DNA of 64,000 nucleotides from Rhyacichthys aspro (GCA_036850595.1 CM072165.1:15924630-15988629), one strand, 5' to 3'. Positions 37,994-47,686 are shown, numbered from the stretch's first letter. Made by a program: numbers and translations. Notes: generated by a model from the letters alone, not told the origin.

Positions 37994-40456
37994 TTGACTG
38001 TACACGAGAGACCAAGCAGGATAAACCGGCCCAGATACACAGAACACAAAATTAAAAACTGGTACGACTACACTTCCGAAGACAACGAGAGAATGTATGA
38101 GGAGAGCTTCATCGTAGAGATCTCCCCACCAGAGGCAACACCAGCTGTTAACGCTGAGGAGACAGAAAATCTGAGAGTCCAGCTCAGTGAGATGAAAGTG
38201 GCTGCTGAGAAGGCCCAGAAAGAGCTAGTGCAGCAGAAAACCATCAATACCCAGCTCCAGAAGAAGCTCCAGTGTCAGGAGATGGAGAAGAAGACCCTCA
38301 AAAGTTTGGTTGACCACCTAAGAACTCAGGTCAACTCTCAAAACTGCGTGAGGCAAGAGAAGGAGCTGCAAAGGGAGCTGGAGAGGGTCAAAGCTGACCA
38401 GGAGACGGAGTGGCAAACCTTCCAGAGGGTAATCGAGAATACCAGAGCCGCCTATGACGCCGTTATCCTAGAGAAAAACCAACTCTACAAAACATTTAAT
38501 GACAACTTAACCTGTCGGCTCCAACAGCAACAGGATTTAGACAAAGCAGAACACGAGAAGGAAAAGTGGCAACTGAAACAGGCATACCAGACTGAGCTTG
38601 ATCGTCAAGTGAAGGAATGGGATGGGCTGCAGGCTGCTTTGGAAAAGGCCCAAGAGGAGCTAAAAAGATACGGCGAGTGGGAAAAAGAGAAGGCCTCCCT
38701 TGTTCAAACATCTGAGGAGCTAAAGAAGGCACTGCAGGAGAAAGAGGAGCAGTTCAGGATTCAGCTGCAGGAGAAAGACAGGCAGGTCAGGATCCAGTTG
38801 CAGGAGAAAGAGGGGCAGTTTGGGGTCCAGCACCAGGAGAAAGAGAAGCAGTTTGGGGTCCAGCTGCAGGAGAAAGAAGAACAATTCAGGGTCCAGCTGC
38901 AGGAGAAAGAGGAACAATTCAGGATCCAGCTGCAGGAGAAAGAGGGGCAGTTCGGGGTCCAGCTGCAGGAGATAGAGGGGCAGTTCAGGATCCAACTGCA
39001 GGAGAAAGAGTGGCAGTTCAGGCTCCAGCTGCAGGAGAAAGAGGGGCAGTTCGGGCTCCAGCTGCAGGAGAAAGAGGGGCAGTTCGGGCTCCAGCTGCAG
39101 GAGAAAGAGGAACAATTCAAGGTCCAGCTGCAGGAGAAAGAGGAGCAGTTCGGGGTCCAGCTGCAGGAGAAAGAGGGGCAGTTCAGGCTCCAGCTGCAGG
39201 AGAAAGAGGGGCAGTTCAGGCTCCAGCTGCAGGAGCAAAAGGAGCAGTTCAGGCTCCAGCTGCAGGAGAAAGAGGGGCAATTCGGGGTCCAGCTGCAGGA
39301 GAAAGAGGAACAATTCAGGGTCCAGCTGCAGGAGAAAGAGGAACAATTCAGAGTCCAGCTGCAGGAGAAAGAGGGGCAGGTCAGGCTCCAGCACCAGGAG
39401 AAAGAGTGGCAGTTCAGGCTCCAGCTGCAGGAGAAAGAGGGGCAGTTCAGGCTCCAGCACCATGAGAAAGCGGAGCAATTCAGGCTCCAGCACCATGAGA
39501 AAGAAGGGCAGTTCAGGATCCAGCTGCAGGAGAAAGAGGGGCAGTTCAGGCTCCAGCTGCAGGAGAAAGAGGAGCAGTTCGGGATCCAGCTGCAGGAGAA
39601 AGAGGGGCAGTTCGGGGTCCAGCTGCAGGAGAAAGAGTGGCAGTTCAGGATCCAGCTGCAGGAGAAAGAGGAGCAGTTCAGGCTCCAGCACCATGAGAAA
39701 GCGGAGCAATTCAGGCTCCAGCACCATGAGAAAGAAGGGCAGTTCAGGATCCAGCTGCAGGAGAAAGAGGAGCAGTTCAGGATCCAGCTGCAGGAGAAAG
39801 AGGAGCAGTTCAGGCTCCAGCACCAGGAGAAAGAGGAGCAGTTCAGGATCCAGCACCAGGAGAAAGAGGGGCAGTTCGGGGCTCCATTACCAGGAGAAAG
39901 AGGGGCAGTTCGGGGTCCAGCTGCAGGAGAAAGAGGAGCAGTTTGGGCTCCAGCTGCAGGAGAAAGAGGAGCAGTTTGGGCTCCAGCTGCAGGAGAGGCA
40001 GTTCGGGCTCCAGCTGCAGGAGAAAGAGGGGCAGTTCGGGCTCCAGCTGCAGGAGAAAGAGGGGCAGTTCGGGCTCCAGCTGCAGGAGAAAGAGGGGCAG
40101 TTCAGGCTCCAGCTGCAGGAGAAAGAGGAGCAGTTCGGGGTCCAGCTGCAGGAGAAAGAGGAGCAGTTCGGGGTCCAGCTGCAGGAGTAAGAGGGGCAGT
40201 TCGGGCTCGAGCTGCAGGAGAAGGAGGGGCAGTTCGGGCTCCAGCTGCAGGAGAAAGAGGAGCAGTTCGGGCTCCAGCTGCAGGAGAAAGAGGGGCAGTT
40301 CGGGCTCCAGCTGCAGAAGAAAGAGGGGCAGTTCGGGCTCCAGCTGCAGGAGAAAGAGGGGCAGTTCGGGCTCCAGCTGCAGGAGAAAGAGGGGCAGTTC
40401 GGGCTCCAGCTGCAGGAGAAAGAGGGGCAGTTCGGGCTCCAGCTATAGAATATTGA
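37994..40456 (+). CDS. Coiled-coil protein with about fifty 11-residue (hendecad) repeats; frame damaged near the 3' end
   Basis: This is an 820-codon open frame with no intron. The frame opens after a TAG at 37958-37960. The codon at 37994 is TTG, and the first in-frame ATG is at 38093, so either translation starts there or an upstream exon is missing. Residues 1-60 are polar (NRPRYTEHKIKNWYDY). Residues about 50-245 are a charged heptad-like coiled coil (ENLRVQLSEMKVAAEKAQKE). From residue about 247 to the end, an 11-residue unit of the form LQEKEEQFRIQ is repeated, with F and L/V/I at the core positions. A run of four G at 39878-39881 is one base longer than in sister repeats and throws the rest into a different open frame (GERGAVRAPAA type) ending TGA at 40454-40456. 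The original frame then has a TAA at 40188-40190 (AAA to TAA) and a final TAG at 40446-40448. I do not recognise the family. It could be a lineage-specific gene, a retrocopy or a recent pseudogene. Confidence 0.55.
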   Translation: MTVHERPSRINRPRYTEHKIKNWYDYTSEDNERMYEESFIVEISPPEATPAVNAEETENLRVQLSEMKVAAEKAQKELVQQKTINTQLQKKLQCQEMEKKTLKSLVDHLRTQVNSQNCVRQEKELQRELERVKADQETEWQTFQRVIENTRAAYDAVILEKNQLYKTFNDNLTCRLQQQQDLDKAEHEKEKWQLKQAYQTELDRQVKEWDGLQAALEKAQEELKRYGEWEKEKASLVQTSEELKKALQEKEEQFRIQLQEKDRQVRIQLQEKEGQFGVQHQEKEKQFGVQLQEKEEQFRVQLQEKEEQFRIQLQEKEGQFGVQLQEIEGQFRIQLQEKEWQFRLQLQEKEGQFGLQLQEKEGQFGLQLQEKEEQFKVQLQEKEEQFGVQLQEKEGQFRLQLQEKEGQFRLQLQEQKEQFRLQLQEKEGQFGVQLQEKEEQFRVQLQEKEEQFRVQLQEKEGQVRLQHQEKEWQFRLQLQEKEGQFRLQHHEKAEQFRLQHHEKEGQFRIQLQEKEGQFRLQLQEKEEQFGIQLQEKEGQFGVQLQEKEWQFRIQLQEKEEQFRLQHHEKAEQFRLQHHEKEGQFRIQLQEKEEQFRIQLQEKEEQFRLQHQEKEEQFRIQHQEKEGQFGAPLPGERGAVRGPAAGERGAVWAPAAGERGAVWAPAAGEAVRAPAAGERGAVRAPAAGERGAVRAPAAGERGAVQAPAAGERGAVRGPAAGERGAVRGPAAGVRGAVRARAAGEGGAVRAPAAGERGAVRAPAAGERGAVRAPAAEERGAVRAPAAGERGAVRAPAAGERGAVRAPAAGERGAVRAPAIEY
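38732..40448 (+). repeat. 33-bp coding minisatellite, about 52 units
   Basis: Head-to-tail 33-base units built around ctgcaggagaaagaggagca followed by gttcggggtccag. Units differ at a few fixed sites, for example ctgcag/caccag, gggcag/gagcag/gaacaa and gggctc/gggtcc/aggatc. Apart from one 6-base deletion (about 39991) and one extra G (39878-39881), unit length stays a multiple of three. Higher-order blocks recur: the block with two caccatgag units at 39459-39510 is repeated at 39687-39740. This points to unequal exchange or slippage. The 3'-most units (after 39990) are the most uniform. Confidence 0.95.
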
Positions 40457-40496
40457 GAAGCAGTGGCAAGTGGTACCAGAGAATCTTCAACCACTC

Positions 40497-40667
40497 TGTC
40501 TATCTGTCAGTCTATCTGTCTATCTATCTAGATAGATAGACAGATAGACAGATAGAGGATCTGAGGATCTATCTATCTATCTAGATAGACAGATAGACAG
40601 ACAGACAGACAGACAGATAGAGGATCTGAGGATCTATCTATCTATCTATCTATCTAGACAGACAGTC

Positions 40668-40717
<50 letters not shown>

Positions 40718-40770
40718 GGAGAAAGAGATAGAGAGAGAGAGATTTCTGTCTTTCTTTCTTTCTCTTCCTC
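40497..40770. repeat. Compound (GATA)n/(CTAT)n microsatellite with inverted blocks, then (GA)n and (CTTT)n
   Basis: Runs of ctat/ctgt switch abruptly to gata/gaca runs at tctagata junctions (about 40531 and 40583), so the two halves can pair as hairpins. The spacer agaggatctgaggatctatc occurs twice. A pure GATA run reaches about 40717, then (GA)n, then (TTTC)n. It lies directly after the coiled-coil minisatellite. Confidence 0.9.
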
Positions 40771-41129
40771 TCTCTCCCTTTAAAAAATAAAAATAATTTA
40801 AAAAAACTACAGAAAGATGATGATGAGAAAGTTATTTTTATTTAGACAAATTCACTTTAAAAGGTCTTCAACAAACAGTACTTGTGGTATACTGTATATG
40901 AAAACATAAACTATTCTTATGTTGCTAATGGAAAAAATGCAAACCAGTTTTGAAACTTTCAGAAAGCAAAAACACTGAAATAGACACAAGCTATTTATTA
41001 ATGGCTGCCTGTTGTATTTAGAAAGTGTTACACAGTGAAACATAGAAAGATCAGGATACAAGCTCACAACGGTCTGACACTGAAGGAATTGATGCAGTAC
41101 TGATTTGAGGAAATTATTTGAAAATATGT

Positions 41130-41590
41130 ATTAAGGTGACTGAGTCCTCCAAGGATGCATCTATGTATCCTTCATGGCCTTTCCCTACCCACAATGCACC
41201 GCTTGTGTGTGAAAAACAAAAAAGGCAGTGGAAAAGGAAGTGAGGCTTAAAGCGGAGACTTTTCAGTTTAAATCCAAGTGTCCATTTGCCTGTGTTCATA
41301 GAAAATGTTTTATTTTGAAAACATTTGCCTAATAAACTGCACGGTTCAGTTTTATTTCTCATTGTCACAGTGTGATTTTATCAGTGTTGTCATGTTAGCT
41401 CATCGTTACTACAGTAACGAGTCACTCATGCAGAACATATCACATTTGGCTGCTCTCGTTTTATAAAAATACATATGACATAAAGAAATAAAGTAAATAT
41501 CAACTAATCTGACTAACTACCACAAATATTTGTCCTTTTTTCGTGAGCCATGGATCAGTTTCAGACTCTCACTAACATCACGCTGTCATT
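41130..41590 (+). repeat. Dispersed repeat family C, copy 2
   Basis: Direct-oriented relative of 30960-31370, with matching blocks in the same order over about 400 bases. It lies just downstream of the GATA microsatellite. Confidence 0.65.
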
Positions 41591-41818
41591 ATAAAAAGAA
41601 TCTTGGGTTCGTTTTTCATTTGATTAATTTTTGTAAAGGTTTTATTTGTGTATTAGTTTGCTCAACATTGCATTTTATGTTATAGTAGTCAAATATTTAA
41701 TTACCCACAACTCCCTACGTGTACAAAAAAAAAAAAGCTTTAAGATGCTTAATTTTGTATAGCAGAGAATTAAAAACAGCAACAAAACAAGCTTTTGATG
41801 ACGCAGTTCGGACACTTT

Positions 41819-42005
41819 CAGGGGTGGGACCAAGTCCTTGTTAAGCAAGTCACAAGTAAGTCTCAAGTCTTTGGCCTCAAGTCCAAGTCAAGTCCCAAGT
41901 CAAAGACAGGCAAGTCCGAGTCAAGTTTTAAGTCAATGGCCCACAAGTCCAAGTCAAGTCCAAAGTCGTATACTTTGAGTTTCAAGTCATTTCAAGTCTA
42001 TACTA
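41819..42005 (+). mobile_element. Second AAGTC-rich hAT-like element end
   Basis: It starts CAGGGGTGGGACCAAGTC, then about 15 copies of aagtcc/aagtca at short spacing (caagtccaagtcaagtccca). CAGGGGT-type starts are typical hAT termini. No transposase is seen downstream; a TTA/ATT-rich tract follows. Confidence 0.55.
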
Positions 42006-42339
42006 TTATTACTATTATTATTATATTTACAATTATTATTATTATTATTTTAATAAAACACAAGGAACATAATAATTAAAATACCAATATATTTGTATCA
42101 ATAAGAATGTGTGCTGTCTAAATATGTATACAAATTGCACTTTGGTGTATTGATGGAGGTGTGAGTGCCAAAATTATAATTAAATCTACTTTTTAAACGC
42201 ATATTTTAATAATGAAATTAATGCCCATCTGTGTATCTGTATTGGTGTAAGCGTCTTCTTAGATCACTCACTATCCCCTATGTATGTTGATGCAAAATGT
42301 TAATATGTCTTTCCCTGTTTATTATTGTTTAGATAAATA

Positions 42340-42430
42340 GTGCTTTAGTAATCTTACATGTTTGAGAAAGAGCAGAGAAGGTAACCTACCTTCCCTGCTC
42401 TTTCTCAAACATGTTAGATTACTAAAACAC
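42340..42430. repeat. Near-perfect inverted repeat with 44-bp arms
   Basis: Left arm 42340-42383 and right arm 42387-42430 are complementary except at three positions, with a 3-base spacer (acc). The core is tttgagaaagagcag / ctgctctttctcaaa. It lies between the AAGTC-rich hAT end and the TGTTTACATG repeat. Confidence 0.95.
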
Positions 42431-42565
42431 TGATGATTTAAGTCAACATTTCTGGTTATTTTAATTTGTAATTATTGATATTATTTATATATTATTATAT
42501 CATATTATTATTTAAGTAGAAGAAATACCTCCTGGCGCCCTGAGGTTCCAGTTTAAGCGTCAATG

Positions 42566-42690
42566 ACTGTGTTTACATGGCACATCATACTCTGATTAAG
42601 GTTCATAATTAGATTAAGCTCATACTCCGATTAAGGTGTTTACATGTGCAGCTGGAATTGGAGTATTCCATTTGCACCTGTTAACATGAT
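42566..42690. mobile_element. TGTTTACATG repeat, copy 2
   Basis: The motifs gtgtttacatgg, actctgattaagg, ctccgattaaggtgtttaca and ggagtattcca match the copy at 33559-33720. It shows no intact inverted right end, only a weak cctgttaacatg near 42680. Non-coding. Confidence 0.45.
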
Positions 42691-45626
42691 AAAAGCATAA
42701 TCTGAGCACGCAGAAAATAAATAAATGAATAAACATGTTGCCAATATGTCAATATTTAGTAAAAAGACGATAGTAAACCGGAAACAGTTGTTGCTAATAA
42801 CCGCTACCTTGTTTTGCTAAGAGGCTGACCCCTTACCATAGAATGTATGGTCTCAACCAGGTCTTTTTCACAAAACGAAAAAGGATGCTGATGCTGCAGC
42901 AGAGGAGAGTTATGCGGTAAATGAACTTATCTCCAAAGCAGGAAAACTGTTAACTGAGGGACAGTTGTGTCCAGAAAGGAGGCACTTGTTCACCAATATT
43001 GCTAATCAGATGCTAAACAAATGTACTGCACATATCTCACGGTACTTGATGAAAGTACAGGTAAAACAGACAATGCACAGCTTGAGCAGTTTGCAGACCC
43101 CTTCTCAACTGATGTTGAGAATGTCTCTTGTGATATTCACATAGAACTTACTGACTTGCAACAGTGAAATAAAAAACAAGTTTAGGCAGGCACAGGGAAA
43201 AAGTGAAAAGACTGGACTTTTGTGTCTTTGCACATATCTTAGTGAAAAATTTTCTCCACTATGAACTTCAATAAATGCAAATATAGATCCACATTAAGTG
43301 ATGCCCATCTGTGGTCGTGTTTCTTCTGTAACATGTTTTACAGCAAAAGCTGTGTGAGCAGAAAAATCGGCAGATGTCGAAATGTTCTCAAAAATAAAAT
43401 CTATTAGGTTAAACTTCAGAAGTTTCCACATATGAGCAGAGTGCTGGAATAAAAAGAATAAAAAAGTGAATTGAAATAAAGGTAGTCAGTTCAAGTATGA
43501 GTGAAAGCTGTGCTAAATTGAAAAAGGAAATAAAAAGGGGCAATTACAAAATTATTTAACTTTGTTGTAGTTATTACTCAAACCTTTATGTGGCCCTCTG
43601 TTGACATGATAGTACTAGGCCCCGAGTTGATTTTAGCTTCTTGGCTTTAGTTTCTCTTGTAGAAAGTTCTCTGATGGGAGTAGAAATGAACCACAGACTT
43701 ATAATAATTCTGCAATACAGAACAAAGATTACTTATTAAACTATAAATAATGTATAAACGATGCATATTTTTTAATATAAATATGTGTTGAGGTGTGGTT
43801 TGTTTTTCTTGATATGTCGCATCTCTTAGAGGTCAGCCTTAAATCCACACTAAAGTCAGAACCGAACTGACAACTTATCAATAAAGGCTCACCAAAAACT
43901 AAACAAAGACTTATCCAGAAACCAAGACTAAACAAAAAGTAGTCCGCACAGTACCAAGATTAAAATAAATAAACCCATACAACACCCTTTAGATATCATA
44001 TGATAAACTGTCACAGTGGGGCTGGAGCACAGCCCTGCCACTGAAAATACATTTTAAGACTGAACGTCTTCTTTCTACATGGAAGATCATAATCCCACTG
44101 TGTTTGTTTCATATTTGCCACTTTTCCTGACAGCTGTCCTCACCTGACACAGGTGTGTTTGACCTATACACAGTAAGTTATTGTTTATCAAAAGACAATG
44201 ATACAGCCTCAGACTTTGTGTCCTCTCACATAAAAAAAGAACTAAAAAACTGTGAGATCAACACAAAGCAAAGGCTGTGCAGCAGTTTCATGCAACAGTA
44301 ATGTAACAAGAAGTGCTCACAACTGAAAGACACTACAGCAGGATCACAGCAGCACTACTTACATTAAGACCAGGACTAAACTAGGACCCTTTAGGGGACA
44401 GAAATTAGGATTACGCCTAAAAAGAGGATTGAACCAGGATCTGTATAAACCACCAGTAAAGCATGGAATAAGTCCTGGACAAAATTGAGACTAAACCAAG
44501 GTTTAAAGTATGACAAATCCAGAACTAAACCAGGCTGAACTCAGGACTAAACACAGAAAATAAAGAAGAAATAAATTGGACCTAAAGCAGAATTTGACCA
44601 ATAAATTAAAGACAAAAAACACAAAAAAAATGTGAACTAAAGAAGGAATATACCAGAGCAAACCCCACGACAAACCCAACAATAAAGCAGGTATAAATGA
44701 AAAGTAAATGAGGTAGATGAGGATGAATTCCAAGACTAAAGCCAGGACTGACCCAGGACTAAACATGAAGCATTAAATTCCCACCAGAGCTTGACCTGTC
44801 TTAGACCCAAAGACACTCCTGCAGCAGGTTTGGACAAAAAAGCTGGAGACTCTCAGCTGTGGGACCCTGTGGCACCACAATACCATCCTGACTCCACTAA
44901 CACAGACTCTTTGTCCCAAACACTGAGCATTCCTGCACTTCCACAATGAACCTGAAACCCAAGTCCACTCTCTTTTTGGATCTGAAAGAAAAGAATGGTG
45001 TTTTGGAAATAAACTCCAGTTGCGACTCAGCCCCGGTCTTGGTTACGGTGGAATGCATCTGTGGGCCTGGTTTGTTTTTGTGGATTGTGTTTGTGTACCA
45101 CGTATATCTGCTTGTTTTGAATGGTTTATTGTTCCTCTGTGAATATGAGAAATCATTGGCTGAAATTGTCTGTCAAGTGCTATACTGTACAGATAACCTT
45201 TTTGAATAAGGCAAAAATGGCCAAAATTTATAACAACTTATTTATAATAACTTCCACCTTTGAAGCCATAGTTACCTTACCAAACGGATGTAATAAAACT
45301 ATTCTTGAGATGTTTATTTCAAATTATTAAAATTCTTAGTTCATGAGCACAGTCAAGCTGCAACACCGCGAGAAGTTGCAATTCCTTTACCTCTCTGTTT
45401 GCATTTGCAAAGAGTTGCTGGTTGTATCTCAAACGCAAAGTAAGACGTATCTACATATAAAGTGCAAGTGCAGTGGCATTGTCACCAAGCTAAGCTAGCT
45501 GACACAGTGCTAACATTTGTGACATGGTTGGTTGGCATATTTTTATGCTGTATGTGTAATTATGACAAATGTGTGTTAAGGTGGGTTATGCATTTTTGGC
45601 ATTTTTGTTGTAGCCCATATAAACTA
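42691..45626. other. Gene-free stretch
   Basis: 42840-43150 has a text-like, weakly coding feel (for example aaaacgaaaaaggatgctgatg) but no open frame; it could be a decayed transposon. The degenerate satellite at 44365-44770 lies here. Nothing else recognised. Confidence 0.45.
44365..44770 (+). repeat. Degenerate ACCAGGACTAAA-type tandem region
   Basis: Motifs such as accaggactaaactaggacc, gaaccaggat, gagactaaaccaagg, gaactaaaccagg, aggactaaac and aggactgacccaggactaaa recur at irregular 15-40 base spacing. The region looks like an old, decayed short-period satellite. No pure array remains. Confidence 0.6.
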
Positions 45627-46370
45627 CAGTTAGGTCCATAAATATTGGGACAGAGGCAAAGTTTTTCCAATTTTGATTCTGTACATTACCACAATGAATT
45701 TTAAATGAAACAATTCAGATGCAGTTGAAGTGCAGAATTTCAGCTTTAATTCAGTGGGCTGAACAAAAAGATTGCATAAAAATGTGAGGAACTAAAGCAT
45801 TTTTAAACACAATGCCAAAAGGCTCAAAAATATTTTGACAAATTAAATAACTGGAAATAAAATGCTTATTACTAATACTTTGTTGAAAACTTTGAAAAGT
45901 CTTGAACTCATGGATATCACCAGACGCTGGGTTTCCTCCTTTTTAATGCACTGCCAGGCTTTTACTGCAGCGGATTTCAGTTGCTGTTTGTTTGTGGGCC
46001 TTTCTGTTTGAAGTTTAGTCTTTTACAAGTGAAATGCATGTTCAATTGGGTTGAGATCAGGTGACTGACTTGGCCATTCAAGAACATTCCACTTCTTTGC
46101 TTTAATAAACTCCTTGGTTGCTTTGGCTTTGCTTTGGGTCATTGTCCATCTGTATTTGGATTTGAACAGACAGAATGTCTCTGAACACCTCAGGATTCAT
46201 CCGGCTGCTTCTGTCCTGTGTCACATCATCAATGAACACTAGTGACCCAGTGCCACTGGCAGCCATGCCCAAGCCATCACACTGCCTCCGCCGTGTTTTA
46301 CAGATGATGTGGTATGCTTTGGATCATGAGCTGTACCATGCCTTCTCCATACTTTTTTATAGTTCATTTT
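45627..46370 (-). mobile_element. Second Tc1-like transposon fragment, transposase on the minus strand
   Basis: It begins after a TA dinucleotide with CAGTTAGGTCCATAAATATT, a Tc1-type terminus common in fish. On the minus strand the interior reads as Tc1 transposase pieces: a GGGSVMAW block near 46265-46300, QMDNDPK near 46140, and SPDLNPIEH-like text near 46050, with frameshifts and an apparent internal deletion. No inverted right terminus follows 46370, so that end is lost. Confidence 0.8.
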
Positions 46371-46530
46371 TGTATATTTAAGAACCTTGTCATTTCATTT
46401 GTGAATTATTTCATTACTAAACTCCTGTTAAAAAAATAAGATTAAAGTTACATGTTATATGATTTAAATATCAGAATAAATCCAAGGACAAACATGTGCT
46501 TTTTAGAGTAGAATGTCCCTTGGTGTACAA

Positions 46531-46577
46531 GGGTAGTTTTATATTACATGTGTGTAACATGTAATGTAAAACTACCC
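46531..46577. repeat. Inverted repeat with 21-bp arms
   Basis: gggtagttttatattacatg plus t pairs with acatgtaatgtaaaactacc plus c at 20 of 21 positions across a 5-base spacer (gtgta). It sits just right of the Tc1-like fragment. Confidence 0.93.
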
Positions 46578-46730
46578 AGTTGTCCACAGGATGAAAGGGC
46601 GAAGGCACAGAGGAACCTCTTCATCATGTATTTGGCCATGTGGACATTGAAGCATTATAGACTGTAAAGACAAATTAGTTTTTCAAAGCAAAAGGCACAG
46701 ATTGAAATAAGGCTGCTTATTGACAGTCAG

Positions 46731-47161
46731 TGGTGGGCCGTCAGGGCCAGGAAGGCCTTCTCTGCTGGCCTAAACATGCTCAGAAAAGTAAATTTATTTT
46801 ATCTTATTTTATTTTCATAAATATGTAAACGAAATGATTCTCTATTCTCTGTTCTCTTTATGTCATATTAAATCCTCTTAGTTGAGTGGCTTCCAATGTT
46901 GTTTATTATGGTAGAGTTTTTATCCAATTATCTCTGAAACCTTCAGAATCAACAGAGCAGGCCCCTGTGCTCTGTAAGTGAACGGACACAGTCAGTTGTA
47001 ATAGTCAATCAGATCTCGATTCTGCATACCAAGGCCAGCTAGAAGGTCTTACATTGAACTGGACATGTACGCATTCTCTGATTGGATGAGCACTTGCTAG
47101 AGCCTGAAAGGCGGCAATTTGCAGAATATCGAACTAAACCCGGTGATCCAACAGCTATTGC
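46731..47161. repeat. Probable transposon-derived stretch left of element B
   Basis: Starts gtggtgggccgtcagggcca, then ggaaggccttctctgctggc, text I associate with a common fish repeat. No termini or target duplication could be defined. Confidence 0.3.
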
Positions 47162-47437
47162 TTAAAGGGGCTATGTGTAGGATTTTAAGAATAAATAAGG
47201 CTTTTATTTGCCCAGAAGTCAGCCTGTCAATGCTGTGATGAGAGGGATGACATTTTAAGTATCCAACTTGGTTGCCTCTATAAGCCTGTAGCCTCATTTC
47301 ATTGAGTAGTATTCGGGTCGGATTTCCCGCCAAATCGAGGCGGATGTGACGTCGTGCGCGTTCTCGTCTCCTTGGTCTTGGACTTTCCTGCGCGGCGGCC
47401 ATGACAGTCAGCGGCATTAGTTCGTGTTAGTTTTGAG

Positions 47438-47686
47438 ATGGACTCTGCAGACACAAAAAACCCCGAACGGCCTCCAGCAGAGCAACACAGCACAACCCGG
47501 ACACCGACACAAACATTAAATAAACAAAGAACGTTTTATCGAGCGAGGCCCGCAGACCCAAAGGAGTGTGACCGGCGCCGGAGGAAGACGAGCCAGAGTC
47601 GGCCGCGAGAGCGAAGAACTGCTCTGGGGATAAAACAGACCCAGAATCGGCTTTCTTTTCATTCAGAATCATCACTGACCATGTGA
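47438..47686 (+). pseudogene. First coding exon of the plus-strand gene in TTAA element B (frame-damaged)
   Basis: The ATG is followed by 82 codons rich in K, R, T and Q (MDSADTKNPERPPAEQHS at the start, RRRRKT near residue 50). The same start is recognisable in copy A. After the arginine cluster, the text that reads like continued coding sequence (GDKTDPESAFF) lies in another frame, so the exon has probably lost frame. I recall similar N-termini in repetitive uncharacterised fish proteins, but that is unverified memory. No domain can be assigned. Confidence 0.4.

Noticed and set aside
39010..39465. 151-codon plus frame (GERGAVQAPAA repeats)
   Set aside because: An alternate-frame shadow of the coiled-coil repeat upstream of the frameshift.
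38720..39856. 378-codon antisense frame (LDPELPLFLLQ repeats)
   Set aside because: It is the mirror of the 33-base repeat, has no unique sequence or start context, and shifts with the repeat.
40102..40494. 130-codon minus-strand frame (LSPAAGARTAP repeats)
   Set aside because: Another shadow of the same minisatellite.
47097..47417. 106-codon minus-strand frame at the left end of element B
   Set aside because: It is antisense to the element's first exon region. A counterpart in copy A (37267-37476, plus strand) exists only because the DNA is repeated; it has no splice or start support.
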